This document shows, in pieces, positions 7,718-17,486 of a stretch of 18,461 bases of DNA. The notes under the pieces are model-generated. The model saw only the letters and a list, made by a program, of their open reading frames with translations, made no database searches and was not told where the DNA came from. Source of the DNA: Gnomoniopsis sp. IMI 355080 (Eukaryota; Ascomycota; Sordariomycetes; Diaporthales; Gnomoniaceae). Location: NCBI GenBank assembly GCA_027946555.1, contig JAPEVC010000393.1:1-18461 (forward strand), given 5' to 3'. The position numbers and the translations under genes are program-made. Position 1 is the first letter of the stretch; every line of letters begins with the position of its first letter.

Positions 7718-9988
7718 ATGCAGGCATTGTTGAAATGCGCACATGACCTAAGATATGAGGAAAGGACAAATGATCTATCCGGAGCCTTATGTCCAGCTAG
7801 AAGACTGGATATCTTTGATGTCCGTATAATATCCTGCATACGTAAATCAATTACAGTACAACGTAGGTTTCTGACCAAAGCTTCAACTATGGATGGACTT
7901 GTAGAGCGATTCATGAGAACTGAAGCTCATAAATTTGATGACGCCTTCGCAGTTTCGTCGGTCTATGATCAGCAGCGAGCAGTTTTTCGTAAGACTGAGC
8001 CTGTGGAGTATGTCACCAATTCATTTCGTTGCAACTCATCATGCCCCAGTATCATTTGACTGATAAAAGTATCTAAATAGCGAGCTCAAACAGAGTATGC
8101 TAGAGTATATCAGGCTCGGCTTCAAACCTACGTTGCAATTTGGTCCGGATGATTGCACTTGGGATGACGTACTGAACCTGATCATATCGTCTCGGAGGGA
8201 ATATGAATCCAAGGCATCAGGCTTCAAAGGCGTGTTCCGGAGAGCTTGGCGAAAGGCAGGGGACAATTCGACTCGAATAGCCCCCATCTTCGAGATGATA
8301 CCAGATGATACAGGACTTAGCGTCCTTAAAGGAGGGTTGGGGTGGATTTTGACTGTGAGTACCTACTCCTAAGGTTGCCATTTGAAGATATAGAGGCTTT
8401 AAGCTTATGGGACACAGATGGCCAGGGAAAGTGCGAAGAAACGAGAAGCCATTTTCTCGGCATTCGAAAGCATTCCGGAAACATTCGCCATGGCAGTGGA
8501 GAAACGCAAGATATTCCACGAATATGGCCACCTGCAAGAGCAAGTAGCCAGTCTTCACGGCACTATTGTCTATTCCATTATGGTGCTAATATCGTTCCTA
8601 TTGCCAGACCGGAGAGGTGAGTGCTCCCAACGATATTCCAGTGGTCGCGGGCCTAAATTTGCTTGTACATTGTTTACCATTCCATGCTGACAGAGGATAT
8701 GACGACAGTCCACTTGGTTTTCCCGTTCATCAAGCGAATCCCGACAGAGAAAGACGTCAATTCAATACTCTCTTCGGTGGAGAAAAAGTCTCAAGCTCTC
8801 AAGCAGTCCATTGCCAACGTTACTGAGGAAGCGATCCTAGATACCCAAAAACAGGTATCAGCCTTCCCGGAGAAGCTTGAGAAAGGCGTCCAGAGTATTT
8901 TGGAAGAAGTAAAGCTCCAACAACATTCAACTGTAGAAACTCATTATAAGGCGTTGTCGGAGCATTTTGGAATAGAGGCACAGAATGCTTTGAATCCACT
9001 GTTGGGAGGCCTTCTGAAAGAATTCGAGCGCGGAGTGGAATTTTTGGCCCGCAAATTTCAAGAGAATCAGTTCTTGCATGCGATTGAGCTCTATCGCTCA
9101 CTGACACCTCTATACCCGACTTGTACGGTCGGAATGACTGTCGCGCAGTTTCTACACGCCCTTGCCATAGATCCAATGGGGATGACGAAGGACTTACAGA
9201 CGGTGCTCCGATCAAGAGAGCAGCTGGAGGTCGATCACGGCACATCGTCCCAGACGAGTCTTCTACTACAGAATGATCGGTTCAAGCTCTGGTGCAGCTC
9301 TATCGACCCAACTCTTCTGCTCGTCGACGCAAGCCTGGTCGCCGGCGGATGCATGCCGAAGATATCACCTCTCTCCTCAGCTTGTGCATCGATTGTTGCG
9401 AGTATCATCAAGGCGCAACCGGACTCGATCCCTCTTTTCTACTTCTGCGGGCTTCATAATTTTCCACAAGACCCTCTACAAGGCCCTCGCGGTCTCATGC
9501 GGACGCTAGTTGCAGGTCTATTGGTGGAGCTTGACGGCCGAAGCCTTGTCAATCTCGACTTCACCGACACTCATAGCTATCGCCAAGCCTTGGAATCATA
9601 TGATACTTTGAGTTTATGCCATGCTTTCAGGCGGCTTATTCACCAATGGCCAGTGGATACAGTCGTATACTGTGTTATCGATGGGATTGGCTGGTGTGAC
9701 CGTGCAGGATGGTCCGCGGATTTGGAACAGATACTGGACGTCCTGTATGAGCTTGTGCACGACCGACGCCTGCGACCGATTTTCAAAGTACTCATCAGTA
9801 GTCCCATGAGGAGCCAGACAATCTCGAACGTAGTCCGCCGAGAGGATACAATCTTTCTGGGCGCGGAGGCAAGTCCCGCGAGGGAAGAGTTCCTCCCAGA
9901 ACGGTACATCCTACTGAATGAAACAAAAGCAGAGTTCCTGCAGCTAGGGGAATCTGAAGATGTCAAAGACGACGATTACTATAATTAA
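7718..9988 (+). CDS. Fungal STAND-like (DUF7708-type) protein with degenerate P-loop
   Basis: Four exons (7718-8007, 8081-8354, 8418-8616, 8694-9988) join in phase to 685 residues. Residues 1-97 are helical (SITVQRRFLTKASTMDGLVERF). Residues 98-255 resemble the DUF7708-type helical domain of fungal NLR-like proteins (EYIRLGFKPTLQF, CTWDDVLNLI, MIPDDTGLSVLKGGLGWI). Residues 277-347 are probably coiled coil. The C-terminal part looks like a NACHT/STAND nucleotide-binding fold: strand LLLVDASLVAGG (463-474), FYFCGLH (503-509), GPRGLMRTLVAGLL, and a Walker-B-like strand VVYCVIDGIGWCD (578-590). The lysine-Ser/Thr of Walker A is missing, so ATP hydrolysis is unlikely. No repeat domain follows. The start is the first in-frame ATG; the frame stays open to about 7670, so an upstream exon is possible. 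Family naming is from memory of motifs. Confidence 0.75.
8008..8080 (+). other. Intron 1 of the STAND-like gene
   Basis: Donor GTATGT at 8008, branch-like TGACTGAT near 8056, acceptor TAG ending at 8080, 73 bp. It joins FRKTEPV-D-ELKQSMLEYIRLGF. This pairing, not the CAG at 8093, satisfies both the donor consensus and the phase. Confidence 0.8.
8355..8417 (+). other. Intron 2 of the STAND-like gene
   Basis: Donor GTGAGT at 8355, acceptor ACAG ending at 8417, 63 bp, phase 0, with an in-frame stop inside. It joins GGLGWILT to MARESAKKREAIF. Confidence 0.85.
8617..8693 (+). other. Intron 3 of the STAND-like gene
   Basis: Donor GTGAGT at 8617, CTGAC just before acceptor CAG ending at 8693, 77 bp. 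It joins FLLPDRR-E-DMTTVHLVFPF in phase. Confidence 0.85.
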
Positions 9989-10501
9989 AGTTAGCCAGGA
10001 GCACGAGAAGTCGCAGCCCGGCGGGCGGTTTTGGAGAAATATCTTTGTACCAACTGTACCCCCCCTCCCCACCAAAAACATTCAGGTCGTTCCTACCATT
10101 TGGCGAAAACTCAACTTCACTCTTTGAATCTCTTTGCACGTGAGTGGGTTACAATACGGCTTCAGGTCTCCCGGTAATTGCAGCGGCCGCCCTCTCTAAT
10201 GGCCAAAGCGGCAGCGTGGCAGATGGTATCTAGATATGTCTTCCCGAATGCTGTGGGACACAGATAGGAAAAACCTTAAAATAAGGCGGCATTGAATTAT
10301 ATCCATATGTACCTGGCATATATGGCTGGCATACAAAGCGTCAGCAGTCTATGGTTCCCGAGCCACTTAGATGGTGCTCCTATTTGACGTTTGAGTTGGA
10401 TTTGTTTCATCCGGGCTGATTGGATTTGAGGTGCATGCATTGAGGCGTGAGGGCATCATGAACTTGTGGTACATATGAGACAGACCGATATTACCCTTAC
10501 A

Positions 10502-10511
10502 TACCTAGGTA
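10502..10511. repeat. Palindrome TACCTAGGTA
   Basis: A 10-bp perfect palindrome identical to the core of the one at 7519-7530, followed by another CCTAGG at 10515. Confidence 0.8.
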
Positions 10512-11143
10512 GGAACCTAGGCATGCGTATTTCCCATTGGATGTATTGGTTGATGTGAGGCTGGGAATAGTGTTGATCTCCCGCATAATGTTACCGCACA
10601 TAAAATATATACAGTATCTGTGCTTGACGTGGCACCAGTAATTGTACCAGCATCGTAGAGCACTACTCACCTCCGTCATATTGATGCCATGTACACTGCA
10701 TATCAAGGTTCGAGGTCATAGTGCAGGAACGAGCAAAATCATAGACTCCACATCCTGACCGGACAGTAGATTCAACCCAGGATGAGCTTTTGCGGCAGTC
10801 AGTGGGACTTCGGGGATTATCTAAGTGCCATGACAGGTTGGGTGTTGGATCGTGGGTGGATCTGCGCAGGGATACAATCACCACACGTCGGGAGAGAGGG
10901 GAAGAAGGGAGCGAGCGTTGGGTCCAAGGATTTCGAGTTGAACAAAATAGGATAGCTGCTGCACAGTCTTGTTAATGAATGACTCGGTCTATACATTCCT
11001 GATGCACAAAGCAAATTCATTGAAAATGGGAATCTATATGTAGCGCTGTGCGTGAGAGAAGCGGAATTGTGGCAGGTAATGAGGGCATCACCTCGGCAAC
11101 GTAGATTTCTACACATGGCAAGAAATATGTCTAATATAGATAC

Positions 11144-11157
11144 ATACATATATGTAT
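11144..11157. repeat. 14-bp AT-rich palindrome
   Basis: ATACATATATGTAT is a perfect palindrome inside a TA/CA-rich microsatellite-like stretch. Likely simple sequence. Confidence 0.6.
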
Positions 11158-11733
11158 ATAGGCCGATGAGACAGGATCCCACATGCTTCTAAACAGCTAC
11201 TGGTAATAGGTAGCCAATCAACCGGGGCTTCGTAAGATATATCGCTCGTGAGCCTGTGTATGCTATAGTAGTGGAAGTCTGATGAAAAATGCACTATGAG
11301 CAATATTGGCAAGCTCCTTTTGAATATCTTCCAGGACTTGTGTGTTTCTATATTCCTGCTGATATGATTTGCACCAATTGGTCTTATGGAATGATTCAAC
11401 TATTCCTAGAGGTGGAGTTGTGTTGGGTAGATACCTTAGGTAGGCAGGCCAGATAGGTACCAGGTACTGTGTAACTTGTTCCTCCCCCACAATCTCGAAT
11501 TGCGCCTTCCTGGATCAGGACTAGGGGCCTCACCACACCACTTCGGTACAAGCCCTGAGCCCTAGGGAAGGGCCTGTAGCTGCCACCTGGTTGGAGCAGT
11601 GTTGCTCGTGCCCCATCATCGGGCCGCTTCTAAGTTCGCTCGTCTGGAAGCTCGAGACCCTCGAATCTGTCTACATCTCGACAACACTCTCCTCATTTGA
11701 CCACCAACCGGGTCCACGAGAAACGAAAGAGAA

Positions 11734-11790
11734 CTCTTTCCTCTCTCTCTTTTCTCTCCCTCCCCATTCCCCCCGGTCCTTCCCTCTTCT
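11734..11790 (+). promoter_or_regulatory. Pyrimidine-rich (CT) tract
   Basis: 32 uninterrupted C/T bases at 11734-11765 followed by mostly C/T to 11790. CT blocks commonly precede transcription starts of highly expressed fungal genes; the exact start is inferred. Confidence 0.5.
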
Positions 11791-12207
11791 GCAGGCAAGG
11801 CCGATCTTCCCCGCTATCAGAGGAGACGATTCTTAGTGGGGCTCCAATAGTCGGACTGTTGACCGTTCCAGCTTTCCCCTTCAGCATCACCAATTTGGGT
11901 TCAAGTTGAGATTGTTTGTTGACCACGATCTTCCTTCTTGTTCTCGTCCTCGGCCTCCTCGACCTCCATCCCGTTCGCATCCCCGTTCGAGAGAGACAGA
12001 TACACGATCCACGATCCACCGATTCCCACGTACTCGGAGCCTTTCCAAAGAGACGACGACAATCGCGCTCTGATTGATCACTTGTCAGATTGACCTCACC
12101 TTGCACCACAAAGCGGATTCCAACGACCGTAACGAACATATACTCTTCCACGATTCAATAGCGACAGCCTGCTGCAAGAGCAAGGGCACTCACAAAGTTC
12201 AAGATAG

Positions 12208-12216
12208 ATGCAGTAA
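12208..12216 (+). promoter_or_regulatory. Two-codon upstream ORF (ATG CAG TAA)
   Basis: The only ATG in the putative Pbp1 leader opens a Met-Gln-stop reading frame. If it is retained in the mature leader, it could act as a minimal uORF with reinitiation at 12750. Confidence 0.35.
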
Positions 12217-12441
12217 CATAGGCTGGTGGAGAGCTGTTCCAGCTGTGCTCTTTGACGGAAGCCTCTGCTGGCCAAACATCAGTTGTGTCACCTGAAGCGA
12301 GCCTGATCCGTTCTTGGGAAGTCGACGCTGCTTCAAGGGTCGAATCAATCTGAACCTTCGATCGTCTCTTGGAATTCGAAGCATAGGGTCGACTTCATCC
12401 TGAATAGTGACGTTCCTCAGATCGACAATTCAGCCTTTGAG

Positions 12442-12461
12442 TCGCATCGCATCGCATCGCA
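12442..12461. repeat. Pentanucleotide repeat (TCGCA)x4
   Basis: Four perfect TCGCA units followed by two imperfect ones (TAGCA, TCACA) to 12471, inside the putative leader. It is the only clear pentanucleotide microsatellite in the window. Confidence 0.85.
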
Positions 12462-12749
12462 TAGCATCACAACTGCGCTGTGGTTCGAACTCAATTCTGC
12501 ACTTCAACCGCACAGAATTACAGAGACAGAGTCACAGTACCTTTTTTCTTTTCCTTTTTCGCCTGCAGACCAGCGCCGTATTCCGTTTACGAAGTACCAC
12601 ACAAGACACTCTCAAGCTTCTGCCAGCCCTCCACTCACACCACCCCAATTCCAGCTTCACTTACCACCGGCCGCTCGATCAAGACTAGCTCGGCTAGTTG
12701 TCGCGACAGGGGTTACTAACGGAACAACCACACACTTCTGTGCTCATTT

Positions 12750-15700
12750 ATGGACAAGGAGGAGTCCACAACCACAGTTCCTCCCAAACCTCCACACAGG
12801 TTATCCACTGCCGTACCTGTCACTATCGACAGTGAGGCTTCCGTGACTGCCACTGCCTGCAGCTGGCCATTGTCTAGCAGCGGATTCGGTGATACAAAGC
12901 CACAGGACTTCAGCAGGAGTCCGACCACCAGGTGAGACACAAACCCTGCCATGCCCTGGCCTGGCCTTGCCCCCCAACTTCCTGCTTTCCCATACACTTG
13001 TCTGTCAAGCTGGCCCAACCCTCAACTTCGGTCAATAAAGCATACGAGGCATCCCCAGCAGCCCTGGCATTGGCACCACTATCCTCCTTCTTGTCCTCAT
13101 TTCTCCTGTTATCCTGTATCCTCTGTCAATTCGGCGTCGCCGGGAGATGTCCGTGCCAGGCTCGCCGTCTTCCCGCTGATCACCAATTCCCTTTCCACCC
13201 ATCGATCCACCAGCGCGCGACGACCGTGGCTGCTTTGCCTTGAGTCGCATTACATCCCAAACTGACCTTATTTCGCCTTCAAGACAGTCGCCAGTTCCTC
13301 AGCAAAGAACGTGGACCAGTGACTACCAACAGCAGAACTGCGCCAATTCGACAGCCAAGAAGCCAGAATTGAATAGCTTCTTTAACCGCGTCAAAGAGGT
13401 CAGTCAGTCCGGTTCCCACTCTTTCTTCCCGCACCCGCGTCGGGCCAGCATTCTCCTTGCGCTCTACTTTCTGCGCCTCGCGCCAACTCGACCCACTTGG
13501 TTCCACACACCTTGAGCTGTGCTGTCACTCTTTAACCTACCTCACTCGTCCTCGAGCTTGGCTTCACAGCGACGATTTCTCGTCTCCCTTTTCCTTTTTC
13601 TTTCGTTTGACTGGTTCAATCATCCATTTGTCATCTTGGTGGCTCGAAGCTCATCCATTGCCATCAACAGGGTCAGCGATTCCCACTCACCGTCCAGGAC
13701 GGCGCCGAATTCGAGAATATCTATGCGAGCAGCCCCGTCGAAACCCTCTCCGCCCTCTCCCAGCCGAGAATGGTCCAGAAGAAGACGTCTGGCTCCACCG
13801 ACACGATGAACGGTTCGGGCAAACGTCAGTCAGCGATGGCTTACTCGCGAGGCAATTTGAATAGGTCACAGAATGGTATGGTTGCACACGAGCTTCTACA
13901 AGACCCGAAGTCAATTGCTGACTCCCCCAAAGGCAACAGGTCCTCCTTCCAGACAGACACCGGTATCTCAGCCGGTCGTCTTGGTGACAGGCGCGAGCTC
14001 CAGCGATGGGACGGCGGCGCCAGCGACAGCAACGGTTTGAACGATGGCGGCCTAGAGGATTCGGTCGACAGCAAGAAGCCCTGGGATCAGTTTGCAGTAA
14101 ACGAGGAGAAATTCGGTGTGCGGACTGACTACGACGAGAATATATATACCACAGCCATCGATCGAAGTCGACCTGATTACAACGACAGAGTAGCACGTGC
14201 CGAGAAATTGGCTCGCAAAATTGAGGGCAGCGCCCCTGCATCTGCCCACACTGCTGAGGAACGTGTCATGGACCACGTCCAAGGCCCGGACGATGGACAG
14301 GACGAAGAAGACAAGTAAGTGGTCAGATATCAGCAAGAGTTTTAATCCAACTAACAACTATACAGATACAGTGGTGTTAAGCGTGCAGACTTTCCACCTC
14401 TGACAGGCCAGAGTTCCAACAAATATACACCACCTGCGCGACGAGCGCCAACCGGACAGGCTACGGTAAAGGGCGCCCCAGTCGATCCGGCCATTATCTC
14501 GTCACAGCTCCGAGCGCCCACGAGCGAGAAAGCGGCGCCAAAGCCAGAGGAAGAGAAAAGCGCTGTCCCGAAACCGGCTGCCGATGTTCCAAAGGCTGAC
14601 ATCAAACCTGCCGAATCTACCAACAAGGAAACGACCAAGGCGGCTGAGAGCGCGACCAAGAGCCAAGCTGACTCCAAGAGCGAGAAGACTGCAGCCCTAC
14701 GGGCCTCTCTCACCAACCCTCGAAACGTTTCTCCAGCTAAGGAGAGTCAACCTATTGAGAAGGAAGTCCACAAGGCGTTCAAAACCTTTGCCCAGAAGGA
14801 GCGCTTAGGTGCCCGGGAGAAACAAGAAGATGCCAAGAAGAAAAAGCTGAAGGAGTTGATGAACTTTTCCCAGACCTTCAAGCTCGGGACTCCGGTCCCC
14901 ACGGACCTTATTACCATCATTGCGAAGGACCCCAAGAGGCAGGCCGAGATCCAGGAAAAAGCAAAGAAGAATGCCGACGAAGTTCAGCGCAACAACAAGG
15001 AGAAAAAGTCCGAGGCTGCCGCAAAGGAGCAAGCTCCCGTTGTGACCAAGCCTGCATTGTCAGCGAAGTCCTCTGAGCAACCTATCGCGCCTTCTACTAC
15101 AGGCGCTGCTACCAACGGCCCCGATGCTCGCACCGCTGCACGTTCTGCCGGGCCTCCGCCGCATGCTAACGCTGCAGGTGCAGGCCCCAACCGCCACCCA
15201 GCTGGCAATCGCCAGTCCTATGGTCCCGGTGCATACCAACAGCAATTCCGTGGCGATCGTCCGGGCCAGAATTTGCCTCGTCAAAACCAGCAAGGCGGGC
15301 ACATGGCTCAACACTTCCGCAACAGCGAGCAGCAGAGGATGACTCAGGCGCCTCTGCGTATGAACCCTGACATGCGCATCCCACCCACAGGGCCCGCAAA
15401 TGCCATGGGCCCAGGGGGTCCCGTTTTCCCTCCCCGTCATGCCGGTATGCCCCCAATGGGTCCTCCCAGACTGAACCCCAGCACCCAAGAGTTCAGGCCG
15501 AACGCACAACCTTTCATCCCCACTGGTCCGAGTGCAGCGTCTAGCCCTCGCTCAGCTCTCAACAATGTTGAACAAGGTATCGCCACACCCGTCAGTGAGG
15601 CGCCGAGATTCCGGAAGGTCAGGGTCATTGATGTGAAGAAGTGCAACATCCTCAGCCATGTGCGGTCGTATCAGCCTTCTCAGACAGCAAACAAGAGCGT

Positions 15701-16782
15701 CTGGGAGGAGAACGGCTTGCGACCACCTTATGACTTTCCGATAACGTGGAAGACCATTCAGACTGCTGAGGAGAACAAGACCTCGTGGAAGGAGCAATTC
15801 GAGCGCCCGCCGGTCGCAAGTGTGATGGCTACCCCCAATACTGTGCCTGTGCTTCCTCAACAGATGCCACACCAACATCAGCTCCCATTCCACCTGCAGC
15901 AGGGCGCACAAAATGCAGGACCACGACAGTCTCCACACATTCCACCCATTCCGATGCAAGGTGGCCACCCGGGTCATGTTCCCCACATGCCATTCAATAA
16001 CGGTGATGATGGCACGCGGATGATGCACTCGAATTCATCCCAGTCGTACGCCTCGCCTCGACCCGGACAGGTTCCCATGGCATTCCCTCCTAACATGATG
16101 AACTCGCCCTCGCATATGCAATACTCGCAACCTGTCATGCCAGGCTTCATGGGCCCCGGCGCTCCACAGATGACCCCTCGGATGGGCTTCCAGAACCCGC
16201 AGTACATCCCACAGCAGCATGGCCAGATGGGACCGCCAATGATGATGACCCCCCAAGGATATATGCCAGGGCCTTCGCCTATGATGCAAGGCGCGCCTCA
16301 GATGCAGATGGGCTATCCAAATGCGCACCCTAACTTTGTGCCTCCTGGACCGGTCCCACCCCAAGCCATGCAGGGTGCTAATGGCTACCCCAGCCCCGGC
16401 CGGCCAGCTGCTCCCATGATGGCTCACCAAGGTTCTCAACAAGGACAGCACATGTACGGTATGAGTCCCGGTGCCATGCCACACTTCCAGCAGCCCCAAT
16501 TTCCACAACAGCCAGGCCAAAGTAAGTTGAACAATAGACGATATAGCTCCTCGGGACGTCAGTACTAACGACGTTTTCGAAGTGGGCAACATGAGAGCGC
16601 ACAGCAACCCTGGACAACAGATGGGCAGCAGTCCCCAGCACCAATACGGACCTCAACAGAACCGGGGTAATGGTTATGGTGGCAAGAACTTCTCAGGCCC
16701 GCACCAAGGACCATCGCCGACCCCCAATGGACCAGGCGCTACCCAGGCCCGTGCCTCGGAAAGCCAGGAGGAAGCGAAATGA
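12750..16782 (+). CDS. PBP1: Ataxin-2 homologue / poly(A)-binding-protein-binding protein Pbp1
   Basis: Fungal ataxin-2, an RNA-granule protein that binds Pab1 and affects polyadenylation, stress granules and TORC1 signalling. Proposed exons 12750-12931, 13284-13398, 13671-14314, 14366-16521 and 16583-16782 join in phase to 1098 residues. A divergent SM-ATX fold begins at GQRFPLTVQDGAEFENIY (residue 100). After SSFQTDTGIS (190-199) comes LsmAD with WDQFAVNEEKFGV and YDENIYTTAIDRS (about 237-295), then EEDKYSGVKRADFPPL, a long Ala/Lys-rich disordered part, PAM2 LNPSTQEFRPNAQPF (683-697), the fungal block FRKVRVIDVKKCNILSHV, and a Met/Pro/Gln-rich tail (844-1032). From LsmAD on, the identification is secure. 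The first two exons are inferred from phase, splice signals and the ATG-depleted leader; the start context is weak (TTTATGG). ATG 13770 is an alternative start that would cut into the Sm fold. Confidence 0.85.
12932..13283 (+). other. Putative intron 1 of the Pbp1 gene
   Basis: Donor GTGAGA at 12932; CTGAC at 13262-13266 and a pyrimidine stretch precede the AAG acceptor ending at 13283, 352 bp. Phase fits SPTTR-QSPVPQQRTWTS. Another phase-compatible acceptor ends at 13319. This junction is the least certain in the gene. Confidence 0.4.
13399..13670 (+). other. Putative intron 2 of the Pbp1 gene
   Basis: Donor GTCAGT at 13399, T-rich interior, acceptor ACAG ending at 13670, 272 bp, phase 0. 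It joins SFFNRVKE to GQRFPLTVQDGAEF at the first strand of the Sm fold. Confidence 0.55.
14315..14365 (+). other. Intron 3 of the Pbp1 gene
   Basis: Donor GTAAGT at 14315, CTAAC branch at 14351, acceptor ACAG ending at 14365, 51 bp. It restores the conserved DEEDKYSGVKRADFPPL. Confidence 0.93.
15471..15515 (+). other. PAM2 motif in Pbp1
   Basis: Encodes LNPSTQEFRPNAQPF, matching the PAM2 consensus L-N-x-x-A-x-E-F-x-P that binds the MLLE domain of poly(A)-binding protein. Leu, Asn, Glu, Phe and Pro are kept; the usual Ala is Thr. Confidence 0.85.
15954..16520 (+). other. Methionine-rich low-complexity segment of Pbp1
   Basis: 189 residues containing 27 methionines (14%), with Pro, Gln and Gly as the other main residues. 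Yeast Pbp1 has a comparable Met-rich region that forms redox-sensitive condensates. No folded domain is visible. Confidence 0.8.
16522..16582 (+). other. Intron 4 of the Pbp1 gene
   Basis: Donor GTAAGT at 16522, perfect TACTAAC branch site at 16563-16569, acceptor AAG ending at 16582, 61 bp. Splicing gives QQPGQ-M-GNMRAHSNPGQQ. Retention would add 15 residues and stop at 16568, within the branch site. Confidence 0.92.
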
Positions 16783-17099
16783 AACCCTCCAGTTCATGTC
16801 ATTATTGATTCGGTGTTGATGCGGCCACTCATCGGCCATGATTATCAGCATGAAGTTCGACCTTGGTTTCCGGCGAAAGTGGTCTTGATCAAATCTTTTG
16901 CCTCCAACATCAAGAATCCGCTATTGTTGTTGTGACGGTCACCGAAGGACCAGTCGAGATTCGGTATTTCGGCATGTTTTCCCGGTACCTAGTGTCTTTG
17001 ATGTTCATCCTTCATGATTTTCTGCAGTTGGGAGTGGTCGGGCCCGGCATGCTCCTGGCATCGTGTACTGCATGTCAATACCCGGGCATCGGAGCCAGA

Positions 17100-17113
17100 C
17101 ATCACGTGTGATG
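17100..17113. promoter_or_regulatory. Inverted repeat with CACGTG E-box
   Basis: CATCAC-GT-GTGATG, 6-bp arms, containing a CACGTG core as bound by bHLH factors. Function is only inferred. Confidence 0.35.
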
Positions 17114-17486
17114 AAGGGTTCGGAAATGAATAGGGAGGCCAATTCATTTCAGTCTGTACTGTGAGCTCTACGGCCACAGTGAGGGCCGCCCAAGGTAGAA
17201 TGAAGAGTATGTTGGGAGGTTGTCGGATGGTGAGGCTTTTATCCGGTAATGGCCACGAGATTACAGGATATATGCGTACTGGGGTATGATATCGTCTTGC
17301 TCGGGTTGAAGCCAATGAGAAAGCAAGTGCGAGCTTCACGGGTGGGTCAACGCGTTATGAGCCTGTGCCAAAGTGGGCTGAACAGAAGTTGCATTAGACG
17401 TTTTTGACGTCCGCCAGGGGAGGGGGGGACCGACGGTAGTGGCTGTGGCAGATGAAACTTTAGTACTGATGGTGACCGAGGTATTT

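Larger units (their letters stand above)
9989..11393. other. Gene-free intergenic region
   Basis: About 1.4 kb with no open frame carrying recognisable motifs on either strand and no RNA gene. It starts with the 3' untranslated region of the STAND-like gene and is AT-richer than the flanks. It contains palindromes at 10502-10511 and 11144-11157. Confidence 0.6.
11394..12749 (+). promoter_or_regulatory. Probable promoter and long 5' leader of the ataxin-2/Pbp1 gene
   Basis: This 1356-bp stretch holds only one ATG on the plus strand, although roughly 15-20 would be expected, and ends exactly at the ATG used here for the Pbp1 start. Such depletion is the mark of a scanned 5' leader. A pyrimidine tract at 11734-11765, continuing with few breaks to 11790, resembles the CT-rich block near fungal transcription starts, so much of 11800-12749 may be transcribed. 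Introns within it are possible. No coding domain was recognised here. Confidence 0.55.

Noticed and set aside
8049..8093. Alternative 45-bp intron in the STAND-like gene (GTATCA to CAG)
   Set aside because: The phase does not match the downstream frame; GTATGT 8008 to TAG 8080 fits both consensus and phase.
11693..12151. 152-residue minus-strand open frame
   Set aside because: Arg/Glu-rich low-complexity antisense of a pyrimidine-rich leader; no domain and no splice structure.
12479..12500. tRNA T-loop-like GGTTCGAACTC
   Set aside because: No 5-bp T stem and no D or anticodon arm upstream.
13770..14318. ATG 13770 as the true start of Pbp1
   Set aside because: It would remove the first strands of the Sm fold, which are in the same open exon back to a good acceptor at 13670. 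Kept only as an alternative.
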